Assembly (NCBI RefSeq): GCF_016458275.1
Contig: NZ_JAEMHM010000004.1
Span: forward strand, 186,001 to 250,000
Source: Geomesophilobacter sediminis
GTDB lineage: Bacteria > Desulfobacterota > Desulfuromonadia > Geobacterales > Geobacteraceae
Length of the DNA: 64,000 nt
Direction of reading: 5' to 3'
Position numbers and translations under genes: made by a program. Position 1 is the stretch's first letter. The number at the start of each line of letters is the position of its first letter. This document shows, in pieces, positions 45,316-54,124 of this stretch. The notes beneath the pieces were generated by a model, which was not told where the DNA came from, made no database searches, and saw only the letters and a program-made list of their open reading frames with translations.

Positions 45316-46296
45316 TCATGGCGCTACCTCACGCACGGTATAAGGCCGGCGCCGGTCCGGAATGTGGAGAGCCCCGACCAGGGCGCCAGCCGGATAGAGG
45401 TAGTGAAGGTAAATCCGATAAAGCCCGTCTTCCCCCTTGGCCCATCCGGCAGCAAGGTCTGCCGTCATGAGTGCTGCCAACGCAACAGCGCCGGAGGTCC
45501 CAAAAAAAGCGATAGCCATCGCCCCGGCTACCGTGGTCAGGGCGCCCAGAGCGATACCACGCTCCCGGCGACTCAACAGCCAAAGAATGCCGCGCAGGTT
45601 GGCGAGGTTTTTTCTCAGCGCGCAGCCGAAAAAAAGGGCCTGAAACTTCGCCAGATGGGTCGAAAGGCGCTGCCGGTCGTCGTAACCGACGGTGTGGTGG
45701 GTTCCCATGCTGACCGGGATCCCCAGCAGGGGGTATCGGCGCGAAAGCCGCAGGGTGAAATCGTAGTCCTGGCTTCGCTCCAGGCGCTCGTCGAAAAATC
45801 CCGTCTTCAGCAGCGCTTCACGGGACGCCATGAAGCACCCGCCGCAGGCATAGATCCGCCCTTCCCCGCGGATGTGGAACCGGTCCGGAACCTCCTTGAG
45901 GACTCGGGAGTAGTCCCTGCTGTACTGGAGTTCGCGAAGCTTCCCGGTGATCCCCCCCGGCCGCTCCCGAAGGCAAGCCACGCCCGCGGCAATGAATTCC
46001 GGATCTACTTCGACGTCGCCATCGAGAAAAAAGACGATTTCTCCCGAGGCCTGACGAAGGCCCACGTTGCGCGCGACCGATGCGTTGGAGTATCCGTCGA
46101 GCACCATGATCTTCAGATTCGCCACCCGTCCCAAGAAATCCCGCATGACCTCGACCGTCCCGTCACGGGAACCGGAATCGACGCAGATCACCTCGCACGA
46201 CACCGTCGGCAAGGCAGCCAGAGCGGCCAGGCATTTCCGGACGCCGAACTCTTCGTTTCGAGCTATGACGATGAAGGAAACACCTTCGATGGTCAT
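45316..46296 (-). CDS. Glycosyltransferase, GT2 family
   Basis: A 326-residue GT-A enzyme: VSFIVIARNEEFGVRKCLAAL, CEVICVDSGSRDGTVEVM, SGEIVFFLDGDVEVDPEFI (D-x-D) and ACGGCFMASREALLKTGFFDE. Two hydrophobic C-terminal segments (GIALGALTTVAGAMAIAFFG, GAVALAALMTADLAAGW) may anchor it to the membrane near the lipid carrier. The ATG has GAGGGG upstream and follows the polymerase gene stop by 2 bases. Its last 40 residues contain IYLHYLYPAGALVGALHI, another possible membrane contact. Confidence 0.87.
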   Translation of the reverse strand: MTIEGVSFIVIARNEEFGVRKCLAALAALPTVSCEVICVDSGSRDGTVEVMRDFLGRVANLKIMVLDGYSNASVARNVGLRQASGEIVFFLDGDVEVDPEFIAAGVACLRERPGGITGKLRELQYSRDYSRVLKEVPDRFHIRGEGRIYACGGCFMASREALLKTGFFDERLERSQDYDFTLRLSRRYPLLGIPVSMGTHHTVGYDDRQRLSTHLAKFQALFFGCALRKNLANLRGILWLLSRRERGIALGALTTVAGAMAIAFFGTSGAVALAALMTADLAAGWAKGEDGLYRIYLHYLYPAGALVGALHIPDRRRPYTVREVAP

Positions 46297-46298
46297 CC

Positions 46299-47762
46299 TT
46301 ACCCCTCAGGTAGCTGGCGATGCGACAGTTGAAAGGGGACCGCCGCGGTAGGCTCTTCAAGCAACGCAGTGGTCGCACGCAACGATCTATCCCGCGAAAC
46401 CTCCCTTTGCGCGAAGACCAGCGCCGCGAGGACGAGGAACATGATGACCGAATTGCCGAAGAACAGGATGTTGTCCTGGAGCGCTACGACGTAGGTCACG
46501 AGGATGCTGACTGTGCTGCTGACAAAAAAATAGATATCGAAGGACTCGCGTGCGGCAACATACCCCAGCCAGGAATACCAGAGGGTGATACCCAGGAAAA
46601 TCGACAGCAACACGACGGCAATCAACCCGCCGCTCCACAAGTTCATCAGTAGGGAGGAATCGACAAATCTCTTGAAGGTGCCATACGGGTCTATCTGGGT
46701 GCCGAGCCCCCTGCCGAAGGTGTAGTTCCCTTCGATTTTATTCAGGAGAAACGTGTAGGAATCCAGGCGGCTTTTCAGCGAATTCATCTCCTTGTTCTTC
46801 TGGTACTGCTCGACGCCGGAGACGCTGATTGACCCGAGCCGCTTCTCGAACTTCTCGGTCAGCCCTGGTGCCAACGAGTCCCCGAGCAGGAAAAGGGTCA
46901 CCACGGCGAACATCAGCAGGGCAACCATCGGAACGATCTTTAGCACGCGCTCGAACTTGACTGCTCCCTTGACCAGGAGGAGCAGCAGCGCGAGGGCAAA
47001 GCCCGCCGCCTCGGCCAGCAAGAAGGCGCGGGACTGGTCGATCAGGAGCAAAAAGACGACGCAGCACAGGGAGATCAACTGCACCAGGCGCGACCAGTGG
47101 GGGAAAACGTTGTGGAAGAAAAACAGATTGAACAGGAAAGGCGCGACCATTAGGTAACACTTCATGTTGATGATATCGAAGCGGAGATCGGTGTTTTTAA
47201 AGGTGTACCAGGCACCGGGGATCTGCATCAGAATCGATTCGATGTAGCCGGTGCCGAAGAGATAAAGGTACAGGACCGTCATGGCCGCTGCGGGTACGGC
47301 ACAGGAACAGGTAACCTTGATCACGTTCTGGACGTCCTTTTCCTCTCTGATCCTCCACAGGAAAAACACCAAAAACAGGTAGTAGGCAAGGGGGCGGAAC
47401 TGGTTCAAAGCGGCACGTGCGGTACCTTCCTGGTGCAGCAAAAAGAGATGCAGCAGCCAGTAGAAAAAGTACAGAGCCACCGACACCAAGGGGACCCAGT
47501 GCCGGCTGACGATCTTCACCGTGTCGTTCAGGAAGAGCTCCACGAAGAACACGAGCGCAAAAAGAAGATAGAAGACATCGCCGATCTGGATCGATCCGAA
47601 CTCCCCCTTGGCCTGGATCACCCCCAGGAAATCGAAAACCTTGGGCCAGAGCATGATGTAGGCCAGCAGCGGGTAGACGAGAAAAAGCCGACTGCGGAAG
47701 GTCAGAACGGCGTAAGGGATCGCCACCCCCAGAAGCAGAAATGCGATAACGAGCCCCATCAT
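46299..47762 (-). CDS. O-antigen polymerase/ligase-like membrane protein (Wzy candidate 2)
   Basis: A 487-residue protein with about ten to twelve membrane segments (for example LVIAFLLLGVAIPYAVLTF, CCVVFLLLIDQSRAFLLAEAAG, FDIYFFVSSTVSILVTYVVAL). A large periplasmic loop carries RLDSYTFLLNKIEGNYTFGRGLG, the Wzy_C-type region. The ATG overlaps the downstream WcaL-like stop by 4 bases (ATGA). With the flippase at 48937-50433 it forms the second Wzx/Wzy pair of the window. Polymerase versus ligase is not certain by sequence. Confidence 0.8.
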   Translation of the reverse strand: MMGLVIAFLLLGVAIPYAVLTFRSRLFLVYPLLAYIMLWPKVFDFLGVIQAKGEFGSIQIGDVFYLLFALVFFVELFLNDTVKIVSRHWVPLVSVALYFFYWLLHLFLLHQEGTARAALNQFRPLAYYLFLVFFLWRIREEKDVQNVIKVTCSCAVPAAAMTVLYLYLFGTGYIESILMQIPGAWYTFKNTDLRFDIINMKCYLMVAPFLFNLFFFHNVFPHWSRLVQLISLCCVVFLLLIDQSRAFLLAEAAGFALALLLLLVKGAVKFERVLKIVPMVALLMFAVVTLFLLGDSLAPGLTEKFEKRLGSISVSGVEQYQKNKEMNSLKSRLDSYTFLLNKIEGNYTFGRGLGTQIDPYGTFKRFVDSSLLMNLWSGGLIAVVLLSIFLGITLWYSWLGYVAARESFDIYFFVSSTVSILVTYVVALQDNILFFGNSVIMFLVLAALVFAQREVSRDRSLRATTALLEEPTAAVPFQLSHRQLPEG

Positions 47763-48940
47763 CGGGGGACCTCGCTATGGGGATCGCCGTTACGGCGTAA
47801 AACGTCCTGGTAGTAACCTTTCAGCTTCTTCACCTGCAGCCTCACGTTGTAGTTTTCCTCGATATGCCGGCGTGCCCTGGCGCCGTACTGAAGCAGGGAG
47901 CCGGGGTTGCCGGCAAAAAAGAGGATGCTCTGGGCAAGACCATCTATGTCCCGTTCCGCGCTGAGGCGCCCGGTGATCTGGTCCAAGACGACTTCAGGGA
48001 TGTCGCAGTGCCGCGTCGAGATCACCGGTACTCCGGCCGCCGAGGCCTCCGTTATCGCGACGGGAGCCCCCCCTTCGCTGTCTCCGTTGGCGGCCACGAC
48101 GCTGGGAGAGATGAAGAGGTCGTGTTTTCCAAGTTCCTCGACGAACCGATGGTGCGGCTGAAACCCGAGAAAGGTGACCGACTCCTCGACCCCGCAGCGG
48201 CGCACGGTGCCGAGGATTTTCTCTTTCTCCCCGAGATCCTTTCCCACGGCGTCGCCGATCACGGTGAGGGTGATCCGGGGATAGCTTCTTCTCGCGCGGG
48301 CAAAGGCCTCGACCGCATAGGTGAGCCCCTTTTTCTCCCGGAAGCTACCGGCGGCAAGCAGCCGGATCATCCCGTCGGGCCTCTCCTTCCCCTCGGCAGA
48401 AGGAATCCGCTCCAGGTCCACCCCCAGATGAAAAACCCCGACCTTCTCCCGGGGGCACCCCAGGGCGACCAGGGTTTCTTTCATCCGCGCCCCCTCAGCC
48501 AGGAAAAAATCGCCGCGCGAAAAGAGTTCCCGGTACCGTCGGCGCCATGCCGGCTGCTGGGTCGGGAGCAAGGTGGCATCGTAGCCGTAAAAGGTGGTGA
48601 CCAGAGGCGCCCCAAGGTGGCGGGCCAGGGGGAGCGCCCGAAAGGCGAGATCGCCGAAATGGCAATGGACGAGGTCAATGCCCCCCTTGGGAATCCCGCT
48701 CCTGAGCCAGAAAAGCGCTATCTGCGGGTACCGGTAAAGGATCAGCCTCAACCCTGGCCTGCGCCAGACCGGCCATTGCTCCGTGAAAGCGGTCACCGCA
48801 GGGAAAGGGTAGTAGTCGCTTTCCGACCGATGAACCGCGCCCACCTGGCTTCGCCAGGTGCCGTCCCCGACCACCTGGGGGTAAATCCATCCTTCCGTCA
48901 GGGGGAGATAGGTGTCCACCAGATGCAAAACTTTCATCAT
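47759..48940 (-). CDS. Glycosyltransferase, GT4 family (WcaL-like)
   Basis: A 393-residue GT-B glycosyltransferase resembling WcaL-type enzymes: VLHLVDTYLPLTEGWIYPQV, LVHCHFGDLAFRALPLA, RLLAAGSFREKKGLTYAVEAF, VAANGDSEGGAPVAITEASA (donor-site glutamate) and VISTRHCDIPEVV. The start is the second-level ATG at 48940, which overlaps the flippase stop (ATGA); the TTG further upstream lies inside the ribosome site. It lies between the Wzx and Wzy genes. Confidence 0.88.
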   Translation of the reverse strand: MMKVLHLVDTYLPLTEGWIYPQVVGDGTWRSQVGAVHRSESDYYPFPAVTAFTEQWPVWRRPGLRLILYRYPQIALFWLRSGIPKGGIDLVHCHFGDLAFRALPLARHLGAPLVTTFYGYDATLLPTQQPAWRRRYRELFSRGDFFLAEGARMKETLVALGCPREKVGVFHLGVDLERIPSAEGKERPDGMIRLLAAGSFREKKGLTYAVEAFARARRSYPRITLTVIGDAVGKDLGEKEKILGTVRRCGVEESVTFLGFQPHHRFVEELGKHDLFISPSVVAANGDSEGGAPVAITEASAAGVPVISTRHCDIPEVVLDQITGRLSAERDIDGLAQSILFFAGNPGSLLQYGARARRHIEENYNVRLQVKKLKGYYQDVLRRNGDPHSEVPR

Positions 48941-50433
48941 GGCAGGGTACAATCTCCTTCCGCCCCGGAGGCCGCACCAGCCAAGGTTTTGCCGCCTCCC
49001 CGCAGTATGCCTCTCAGCTCGTCAAGCATCGCCCGGTCCACCAGGTAGACAAGCGCCAGGTAAACGACCACGCCAAGCGCCACCTGCACGCCAAGAACCA
49101 GGGCATTCGAAAACGGCGGCAGGGCGTAGCCGACCAGAAAGACGCCAAGTCCCATCAGGGCACTCTGCCACAGGGAGGGAACGATGCTCGCCACGTACTC
49201 CCTGCGGCAGGGGCCCAGAAGCTGCACGATCAACGCCGGATACATCGCTGCTGCATAGCACACCATGAGAACCGCAAAGGCGACGGCGACCCCGACGCTG
49301 CCGCCCCAGCGGGCGCCAAGGTACAGTCCCGGGATCTGGGTCACCATCAGCGAGGCATTCCACCTGAACCCGAGATCCGCCCTCCCCTTCGCCATCAGCA
49401 GGGCCCCCACGGGATTGCAGATGGCTCTCAGCAACCCGACCACGCAAAGGATCTGGACCAGGGGGACCGCGGGCAGCCACTGCGTTCCCAACAGCGGGAA
49501 GGCAAGGGGCACGGTCGCCGCAAGTCCGGCCATAACTGGGGCATTGAGTGACGCGACGTAACGGAGCATCTTCAGGTATCCGTGACGCAACCGGGACGAT
49601 TCATGCTGCACCCGCGCTAGAACCGGGAATGCCACCCGGGTAAGAATGGGGTTGATGACCTGGGACGGTTTAAGGACCAGGTTGTAGGCCAGAGTGTAGT
49701 AGCCGAGTTCCTTCGCGCCCAAGAGCGAGCCGATCAGCATGTAGTCGAAGTTGGAGTTGAGGAAATTCATCATCCTTTCCCCCATCTGATACAAGCCGAA
49801 GCTCAGAAAACTGCCGACCCGGCTCGGCGAGCAGAACCATTGCAGCCGCCATGTCCCCCTGGTGCCGAAATAAAAAAGGATGCTCTGTACCGCCGTCGCC
49901 GCCAGTTGTCCAATGATGATGGAATAGGCCCCTTTACCGCAAAAGGCGAGGCTGACCGACAAAACGGCGTTGACGGCCGCGCCCAGCAGTTGGATCACGG
50001 CAAGGCGGCGGAAGCGGAGTTCCTTCTGCAACAGGGTCTGGGACAATTGTCCCCAGGGAGCAAGCACAAAGACGAAGCCCGACAGGAAGAGCGGACCGGC
50101 CAGGAGCGGCTCCCGGAAAAAAGCGGTGATCAACGAGTTGACCCCGCTGACCAACGCGAAGAGGACGCCCCCTACCAAGACGTTGAGCCAGAAGAGGCTC
50201 GACAGTTCCTCACCGGACACCTCCTGTCGATGGATCACCGCGTTGGAGACTCCGAAGTCGGCAAAGGTCACCGCAAAACCGACCACCATCGTGGTCATCC
50301 CCACCAGCCCGTATTCGGCAGGGGTCAACAACCGCGCCAGCGCGATCATGGTGGCGAACTGCAGCCCCGCAGCGCCCAGGGAAAGAAGCGAACTCCACTT
50401 GACTCCCGATATCGTCTTTTGTCTCAGGTCCAC
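48937..50433 (-). CDS. Polysaccharide flippase, Wzx/MOP superfamily (copy 2, WzxC-like)
   Basis: A 498-residue protein with about 12-14 membrane segments. The N terminus SGVKWSSLLSLGAAGLQFATMIALARLLTPAEYGLVGM is strongly of the PST/WzxC type. It continues with TFADFGVSNAVIHRQEVS and FDYMLIGSLLGAKELGYYTLAYNL. It differs clearly from copy 1 (24871-26376), so the two export different units. The GTG start has only a weak ribosome site. It is the second-last gene before the bifunctional methyltransferase, with a 12-base gap. Confidence 0.89.
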   Translation of the reverse strand: MDLRQKTISGVKWSSLLSLGAAGLQFATMIALARLLTPAEYGLVGMTTMVVGFAVTFADFGVSNAVIHRQEVSGEELSSLFWLNVLVGGVLFALVSGVNSLITAFFREPLLAGPLFLSGFVFVLAPWGQLSQTLLQKELRFRRLAVIQLLGAAVNAVLSVSLAFCGKGAYSIIIGQLAATAVQSILFYFGTRGTWRLQWFCSPSRVGSFLSFGLYQMGERMMNFLNSNFDYMLIGSLLGAKELGYYTLAYNLVLKPSQVINPILTRVAFPVLARVQHESSRLRHGYLKMLRYVASLNAPVMAGLAATVPLAFPLLGTQWLPAVPLVQILCVVGLLRAICNPVGALLMAKGRADLGFRWNASLMVTQIPGLYLGARWGGSVGVAVAFAVLMVCYAAAMYPALIVQLLGPCRREYVASIVPSLWQSALMGLGVFLVGYALPPFSNALVLGVQVALGVVVYLALVYLVDRAMLDELRGILRGGGKTLAGAASGAEGDCTLP

Positions 50434-50445
50434 GACGTCACGCCG

Positions 50446-51783
50446 CTACAGATCCTTCGCCTTGCGGGCGGGTACCCCCGAATACACCGAGTTCGCCGCT
50501 GCATCTTCACGCAGCAGGGAATACGCTGCGATGACCGTCTCTTTGCCGACGTCGACTCCCGACAGGATGGTGGCCCCGAACCCGATCCACGAGCCGCGGC
50601 AGATCCGTATCGGTTCGCAGCGGCGGGGAAACTTGCTTTCCAGGTACTTGGAGCGGTTGCAGTCGGCATGCGAGACGAAGGAAACGTTCCCCGCGACGAC
50701 GACGTCGTCTTCCAAGATGACGTCGTTGGTGAGATCGAAGAAGACACAGTCTCCGATGTAACAGTTGTTCCCGATGCGGAGATAGCGAAAGTCCCCGGTG
50801 GAATGTTGGTCTTCGAAGACGTTGTCCAGGAACAGGGTCCGTTTGAAGGTGGTACGCTCGCCTACCGTGGCCCCAAAGGCGCGCAGCAAACGGGCCGTGA
50901 TACGCGGGTTGGGGTTTCTTAAGTACCTGACGACGCTCGTCACCCCCAACAGAGCTGCTTTGAGCCGAACGATCCGGTACTCGATCTCGTCCGCCACGAG
51001 GTTGGCGAAGACCCTCGTCCTGGTCAGGTGGACCTGGCTGGAAACGGGGGCCGCTTCCGCTTGCTGGACGGACTCGGGGCGACGCTCGTCGCGATTTACC
51101 GATTCCGGTGTGGCCTGTGGTTTCCTTCCACAAAGGATGGTAATTCGTTCTCCCAGGTCATCGTAATCGTGGCGATGAGACAGCTCGGCGAAGGGCATAA
51201 GGCTCTGGTATTCCCGAACGCTCCGAAAACGCCAATGCTCCCCGTCCGGCTTATCGGAGGTATTCTCGACCAGGAACAAAAGCCCGCCCGGAGCCAGGAC
51301 GCGGTTTATCTCCGAAACCGCCTGCACCAGGTTTTCCCCGTCCAGTCCCCCCAAGACCAAGCAGACCCAGACCACGTCGCAGGAGCCATCCGGTAGCGGA
51401 ACCCTCCCCTCCTGGAGGGTCCGATACTCAACCACAGCGCTGGTCGGCGCCAGTTCCAAAAGATCGGAAACGACGTCGACGCCAAGGCAACGTCCCGAAA
51501 TGATCTGGGCAAGATCGTTGGAGAATCTTCCCACCCCGCACCCGTAATCAAGGACGACCCGTTCCTTACCGGTCAAGGCGGTCGCGAAATGGGGGTAGAT
51601 CTCCTCTTTCTGGTACTGGGTGACCCGGTCGAAATCCTCGGGCGCGTGATTGACGTTGAGAACCGCTCGCCTTCCGTAAAGGCGAGCCCTGGCCTTCCAA
51701 TACTCTTGGACCGCATTGGGACTGCTTCCCTTAGGAGCCGGCACTCTCTGGAGCATACGGGACAACGGCAACACGTTTTTCAT
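50446..51783 (-). CDS. SAM methyltransferase fused to a left-handed beta-helix acyltransferase
   Basis: A 445-residue two-domain enzyme. Residues 70-210 form a class I methyltransferase with VVLDYGCGVGRFSND (motif I, 77-91), GVDVVSDLLELAP and LPDGSCDVVWVCLVL. Residues 300-445 form a hexapeptide-repeat acyltransferase: YLRIGNNCYIGDCVFFDLT, VILEDDVVVAGNVSFVSH, GSWIGFGATILSGVDVG and YSGVPARKAKDL. It would methylate and acetylate (or otherwise acylate) a sugar. The start ATG at 51783 has GGAGG 8 bases upstream; the longer frame to 51912 overlaps the aminotransferase and is rejected. Confidence 0.82.
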   Translation of the reverse strand: MKNVLPLSRMLQRVPAPKGSSPNAVQEYWKARARLYGRRAVLNVNHAPEDFDRVTQYQKEEIYPHFATALTGKERVVLDYGCGVGRFSNDLAQIISGRCLGVDVVSDLLELAPTSAVVEYRTLQEGRVPLPDGSCDVVWVCLVLGGLDGENLVQAVSEINRVLAPGGLLFLVENTSDKPDGEHWRFRSVREYQSLMPFAELSHRHDYDDLGERITILCGRKPQATPESVNRDERRPESVQQAEAAPVSSQVHLTRTRVFANLVADEIEYRIVRLKAALLGVTSVVRYLRNPNPRITARLLRAFGATVGERTTFKRTLFLDNVFEDQHSTGDFRYLRIGNNCYIGDCVFFDLTNDVILEDDVVVAGNVSFVSHADCNRSKYLESKFPRRCEPIRICRGSWIGFGATILSGVDVGKETVIAAYSLLREDAAANSVYSGVPARKAKDL

Positions 51784-51865
51784 TCCGGGAGCCTCCACAT
51801 CTGGCAAAGGTCGGCATTCCAAGGCATTAAAAGGCTGACCTGAGACCGGCGTAGCGTCTTTACCT

Positions 51866-53056
51866 TCATTGAACGGCCGCGACGGCAACCTTGCGAAAAG
51901 CGGTGATGACATCTTCGACGTCCTCTTCGCTCAGTGCGGGAGAAAGGGGCAGGCTCAGAGTACTTTGTCCTATCTGCTCGGCGTTAGGAAAATCACCCTC
52001 CTTCCAGCCAAAGGTTTTTCGGTAAAACGGATGCAAATGCACCGGAACGTAGTGCACCCCAATACCGATCCCCTCGCAGGTCATCGCCTCCAACACCCAA
52101 TCCCGCTTTGTGGCAGGGCCAATCCGGACCGTGTAGAGATGGAACGCGTGCCGGGTATCCGGTTCGGGATCGGCGGGAATAACACAGGGAAGATCGGCGA
52201 AGGCCTCATTGTAACGCGACCAGATCGCGGCCCGCCGCTCCCAGGACTTTTCCACTCGCGCGAGCTGGTGGATCCCCATGGCGGCCTGCATGTCGGTCAT
52301 GTTGTACTTATAGCCGGCATGGATGACCTGGTAGTGTTTATATCCAGCGTCGGAGAAACGACTCCAGGCATCCTTGGTCATGCCGTGGAGTCCAAGGGTT
52401 TTAATCCTTCCTACCAGGCGCTCATCGTCGGTGATAACCATGCCCCCCTCTCCGGTGACGACGTTTTTCGTGACGTAGAAGCTGAAGCACCCGATGTCCC
52501 CAAAGGTCCCGGCCTTTTTGCCCCGGTATTCGCTCTCGATCGCATGGGCGCAGTCCTCGATGACCAGCAGGTCGTAACGCCTGGCCAGCGAAACGATCGC
52601 CTCCATATCGCAGCACCTCCCGGCGAAATGCACGGGGATGATGGCCTTGGTACGTGCCGTGATCTTCCTTTCGATCTCCTCCGGCAAGACATTCATGGTG
52701 GTCAGGTCGCAATCGGCAAGGACCGGTGTGGCGCCACAGTGAATAATGGCGTTCACCGTGGCGCAAAATGTCATCGGGGTGGTGATCACCTCATCTCCGG
52801 GCCCGATGCCGCACGCGAACATGGCAAGGTGGAGCCCTGCGGTACATGAGTTGAGAGCGGCGGAGTATTTAGCCCCCTTGTATCGGCGGAAATCGTTCTC
52901 GAACTGGTGTACCCGGGGCCCGGTTCCGATCCAGCCAGCCCTCAGGCATGCTGTGACTTCCGCAATCTCCGCCTCTTCAATCAACGGCGCTCCGTAGACG
53001 AGGAAGCGGTCATTGCTTCTGACCGGTGTACCACCGAGTTGTGCTAGATTGGGCAT
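51866..53056 (-). CDS. DegT/DnrJ/EryC1-family PLP-dependent sugar aminotransferase
   Basis: This enzyme transfers an amino group to a keto-sugar nucleotide. The 396 residues show AGWIGTGPRVHQFE, SCTAGLHLAMFACGIGPGDEV, IEDCAHAIESEYRGKKAG (Asp168 for PLP) and FYVTKNVVTGEGGM with the Schiff-base Lys197. HYVPVHLHPFYRKTFGWKEG is at the C terminus. ArnB- and PglE-like enzymes share this pattern. No 4,6-dehydratase partner is encoded in the window, so the keto-sugar must come from elsewhere. It heads the low-GC operon. Confidence 0.9.
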   Translation of the reverse strand: MPNLAQLGGTPVRSNDRFLVYGAPLIEEAEIAEVTACLRAGWIGTGPRVHQFENDFRRYKGAKYSAALNSCTAGLHLAMFACGIGPGDEVITTPMTFCATVNAIIHCGATPVLADCDLTTMNVLPEEIERKITARTKAIIPVHFAGRCCDMEAIVSLARRYDLLVIEDCAHAIESEYRGKKAGTFGDIGCFSFYVTKNVVTGEGGMVITDDERLVGRIKTLGLHGMTKDAWSRFSDAGYKHYQVIHAGYKYNMTDMQAAMGIHQLARVEKSWERRAAIWSRYNEAFADLPCVIPADPEPDTRHAFHLYTVRIGPATKRDWVLEAMTCEGIGIGVHYVPVHLHPFYRKTFGWKEGDFPNAEQIGQSTLSLPLSPALSEEDVEDVITAFRKVAVAAVQ

Positions 53057-53115
53057 AGGAAACCCTTTCGGTTTATATCGGCACGTGCCGAGCGGGAAAT
53101 ACTGATCGAGCGGGC

Positions 53116-53137
53116 AGCATATCAGAGCATTGTCACA
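53116..53137 (-). promoter_or_regulatory. TGTGACA-N9-TATGCT promoter-like element before the aminotransferase operon
   Basis: The minus strand reads TGTGACA, nine bases, TATGCT, 60 bases before the start codon at 53056. About 45 bases around it (roughly 53110-53156) are a near-copy of the region before the next gene (53918-53966), sharing CAGGGCTACG and GAGCA-TGT-ACA on the plus strand. Confidence 0.45.
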
Positions 53138-53179
53138 GCAGGGCTACGCGGAGATGAAATCTGGAAAGGGTTCAGTGTT

Positions 53180-53899
53180 TCAGGGTTTTCGTACGATCAC
53201 CACCCTCAGATACCCTTGGAAACCGATCCACTTGAAGAGGTATTTTAGCGGTCGCCCCAGAATCTCGACCCTCCGGACCATTTGGAGCGGGGTAATGTAA
53301 TCCAGCAGCCTGCTCTCTCTGAACCTGAGGCCGGCGTCCTTGATCTCGCTCCTGAGAGTAATAAGGCCGCGCTCCTGCGACGTAGGCCTTTGCTTTCCCG
53401 AGAGATAAGATCCTATCCGGTATGGCAGGGAAAAGTAGTTTGGGTAGGCAATGATGATGTTCCCCGAAGGTTTTAGTATCCTGCCGTACTCTCTGAGGGC
53501 GGCAACACGGTCCGCAAAGAGGAAATGCTCGAAGACGCAACAATTGAAGACAATATCGAAGCTACGGTCCGGAAACGGCATCCGGAACATGTCCCCAGTC
53601 ACGAAAGTGGCGCTCTTGCCGTGATATCGGAAGAGCCGTTCGGAAAGCTCAAGCGCCGCAGGATTGGCATCGAAGACGGTCTTGGCGAAACGGTCATCCA
53701 GGAGGAAACTGGTAACGCCGGTATATGACCCGGCTTCGATTATGGTTGATGGCTCAACATAGAGATCATCAATGAGCCCCTTCAGCTCTCTTTGATAAGG
53801 ATGGGGACTGGATGCCGTACGGACCAGGGCTGCCAGGTTCTCCCGATTCGCCAACCCATCCCAGATCATGGCCGGATTACGAGCCATCAAAGTCACCAC
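53180..53899 (-). CDS. Class I SAM-dependent methyltransferase
   Basis: A 239-residue methyltransferase of the UbiE/Methyltransf_11 type: STIIEAGSYTGVTSFLLDD (a loose motif I), ATFVTGDMFRMPFPDRSFDIVF, CVFEHFLFADRVAALREYGRIL and KPSGNIIIAYPNYFSL. The start could be the GTG at 53899 or the ATG at 53887; both ribosome sites are weak. It stands alone behind its own promoter-like element and is separated from the aminotransferase by a 123-base gap. Target unknown, perhaps a sugar or lipid. Confidence 0.78.
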   Translation of the reverse strand: MVTLMARNPAMIWDGLANRENLAALVRTASSPHPYQRELKGLIDDLYVEPSTIIEAGSYTGVTSFLLDDRFAKTVFDANPAALELSERLFRYHGKSATFVTGDMFRMPFPDRSFDIVFNCCVFEHFLFADRVAALREYGRILKPSGNIIIAYPNYFSLPYRIGSYLSGKQRPTSQERGLITLRSEIKDAGLRFRESRLLDYITPLQMVRRVEILGRPLKYLFKWIGFQGYLRVVIVRKP

Positions 53900-53925
53900 A
53901 GGCGAGGGAATTTTTACACGGGCGG

Positions 53926-53947
53926 AGCATAGCGGAGCAATGTTACA
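53926..53947 (-). promoter_or_regulatory. TGTAACA-N9-TATGCT promoter-like element before the methyltransferase
   Basis: The minus strand reads TGTAACA, nine bases, TATGCT, 27 bases before the start codon at 53899. It is almost identical to the element at 53116-53137 together with its flanks, which points to duplication of one promoter. Confidence 0.45.
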
Positions 53948-54124
53948 TCAGGGCTACGTGGAGCTTACATGTGGGAGGCAGGCGCTTCCCGACCGCTTCC
54001 GGCGGCGGCCGGCAGATTGTTACCCCTTTTTAAGCGGTCCAAAACGAAGCCGTAACGTGGGGATGGCACAGTAAAGGAAAATCAGGTGCAACCTGAGCAT
54101 CTACCGGACAAGGAGCAGGAAACC

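Noticed and set aside
51784-51912. Longer start for the methyltransferase-acyltransferase fusion
   Set aside because: It would overlap the aminotransferase by 47 bases, and the added residues lack similarity; the ATG at 51783 has a good ribosome site.
53110-53140. Sigma-54 promoter (TGGCAC-N5-TTGC) at the TGTAACA elements
   Set aside because: Two copies have TTGC- or ATGC-like bases at the right place but lack the GG at -24, and the other copies lack the GC at -12; the common feature is TGTAACA-N9-TA instead.
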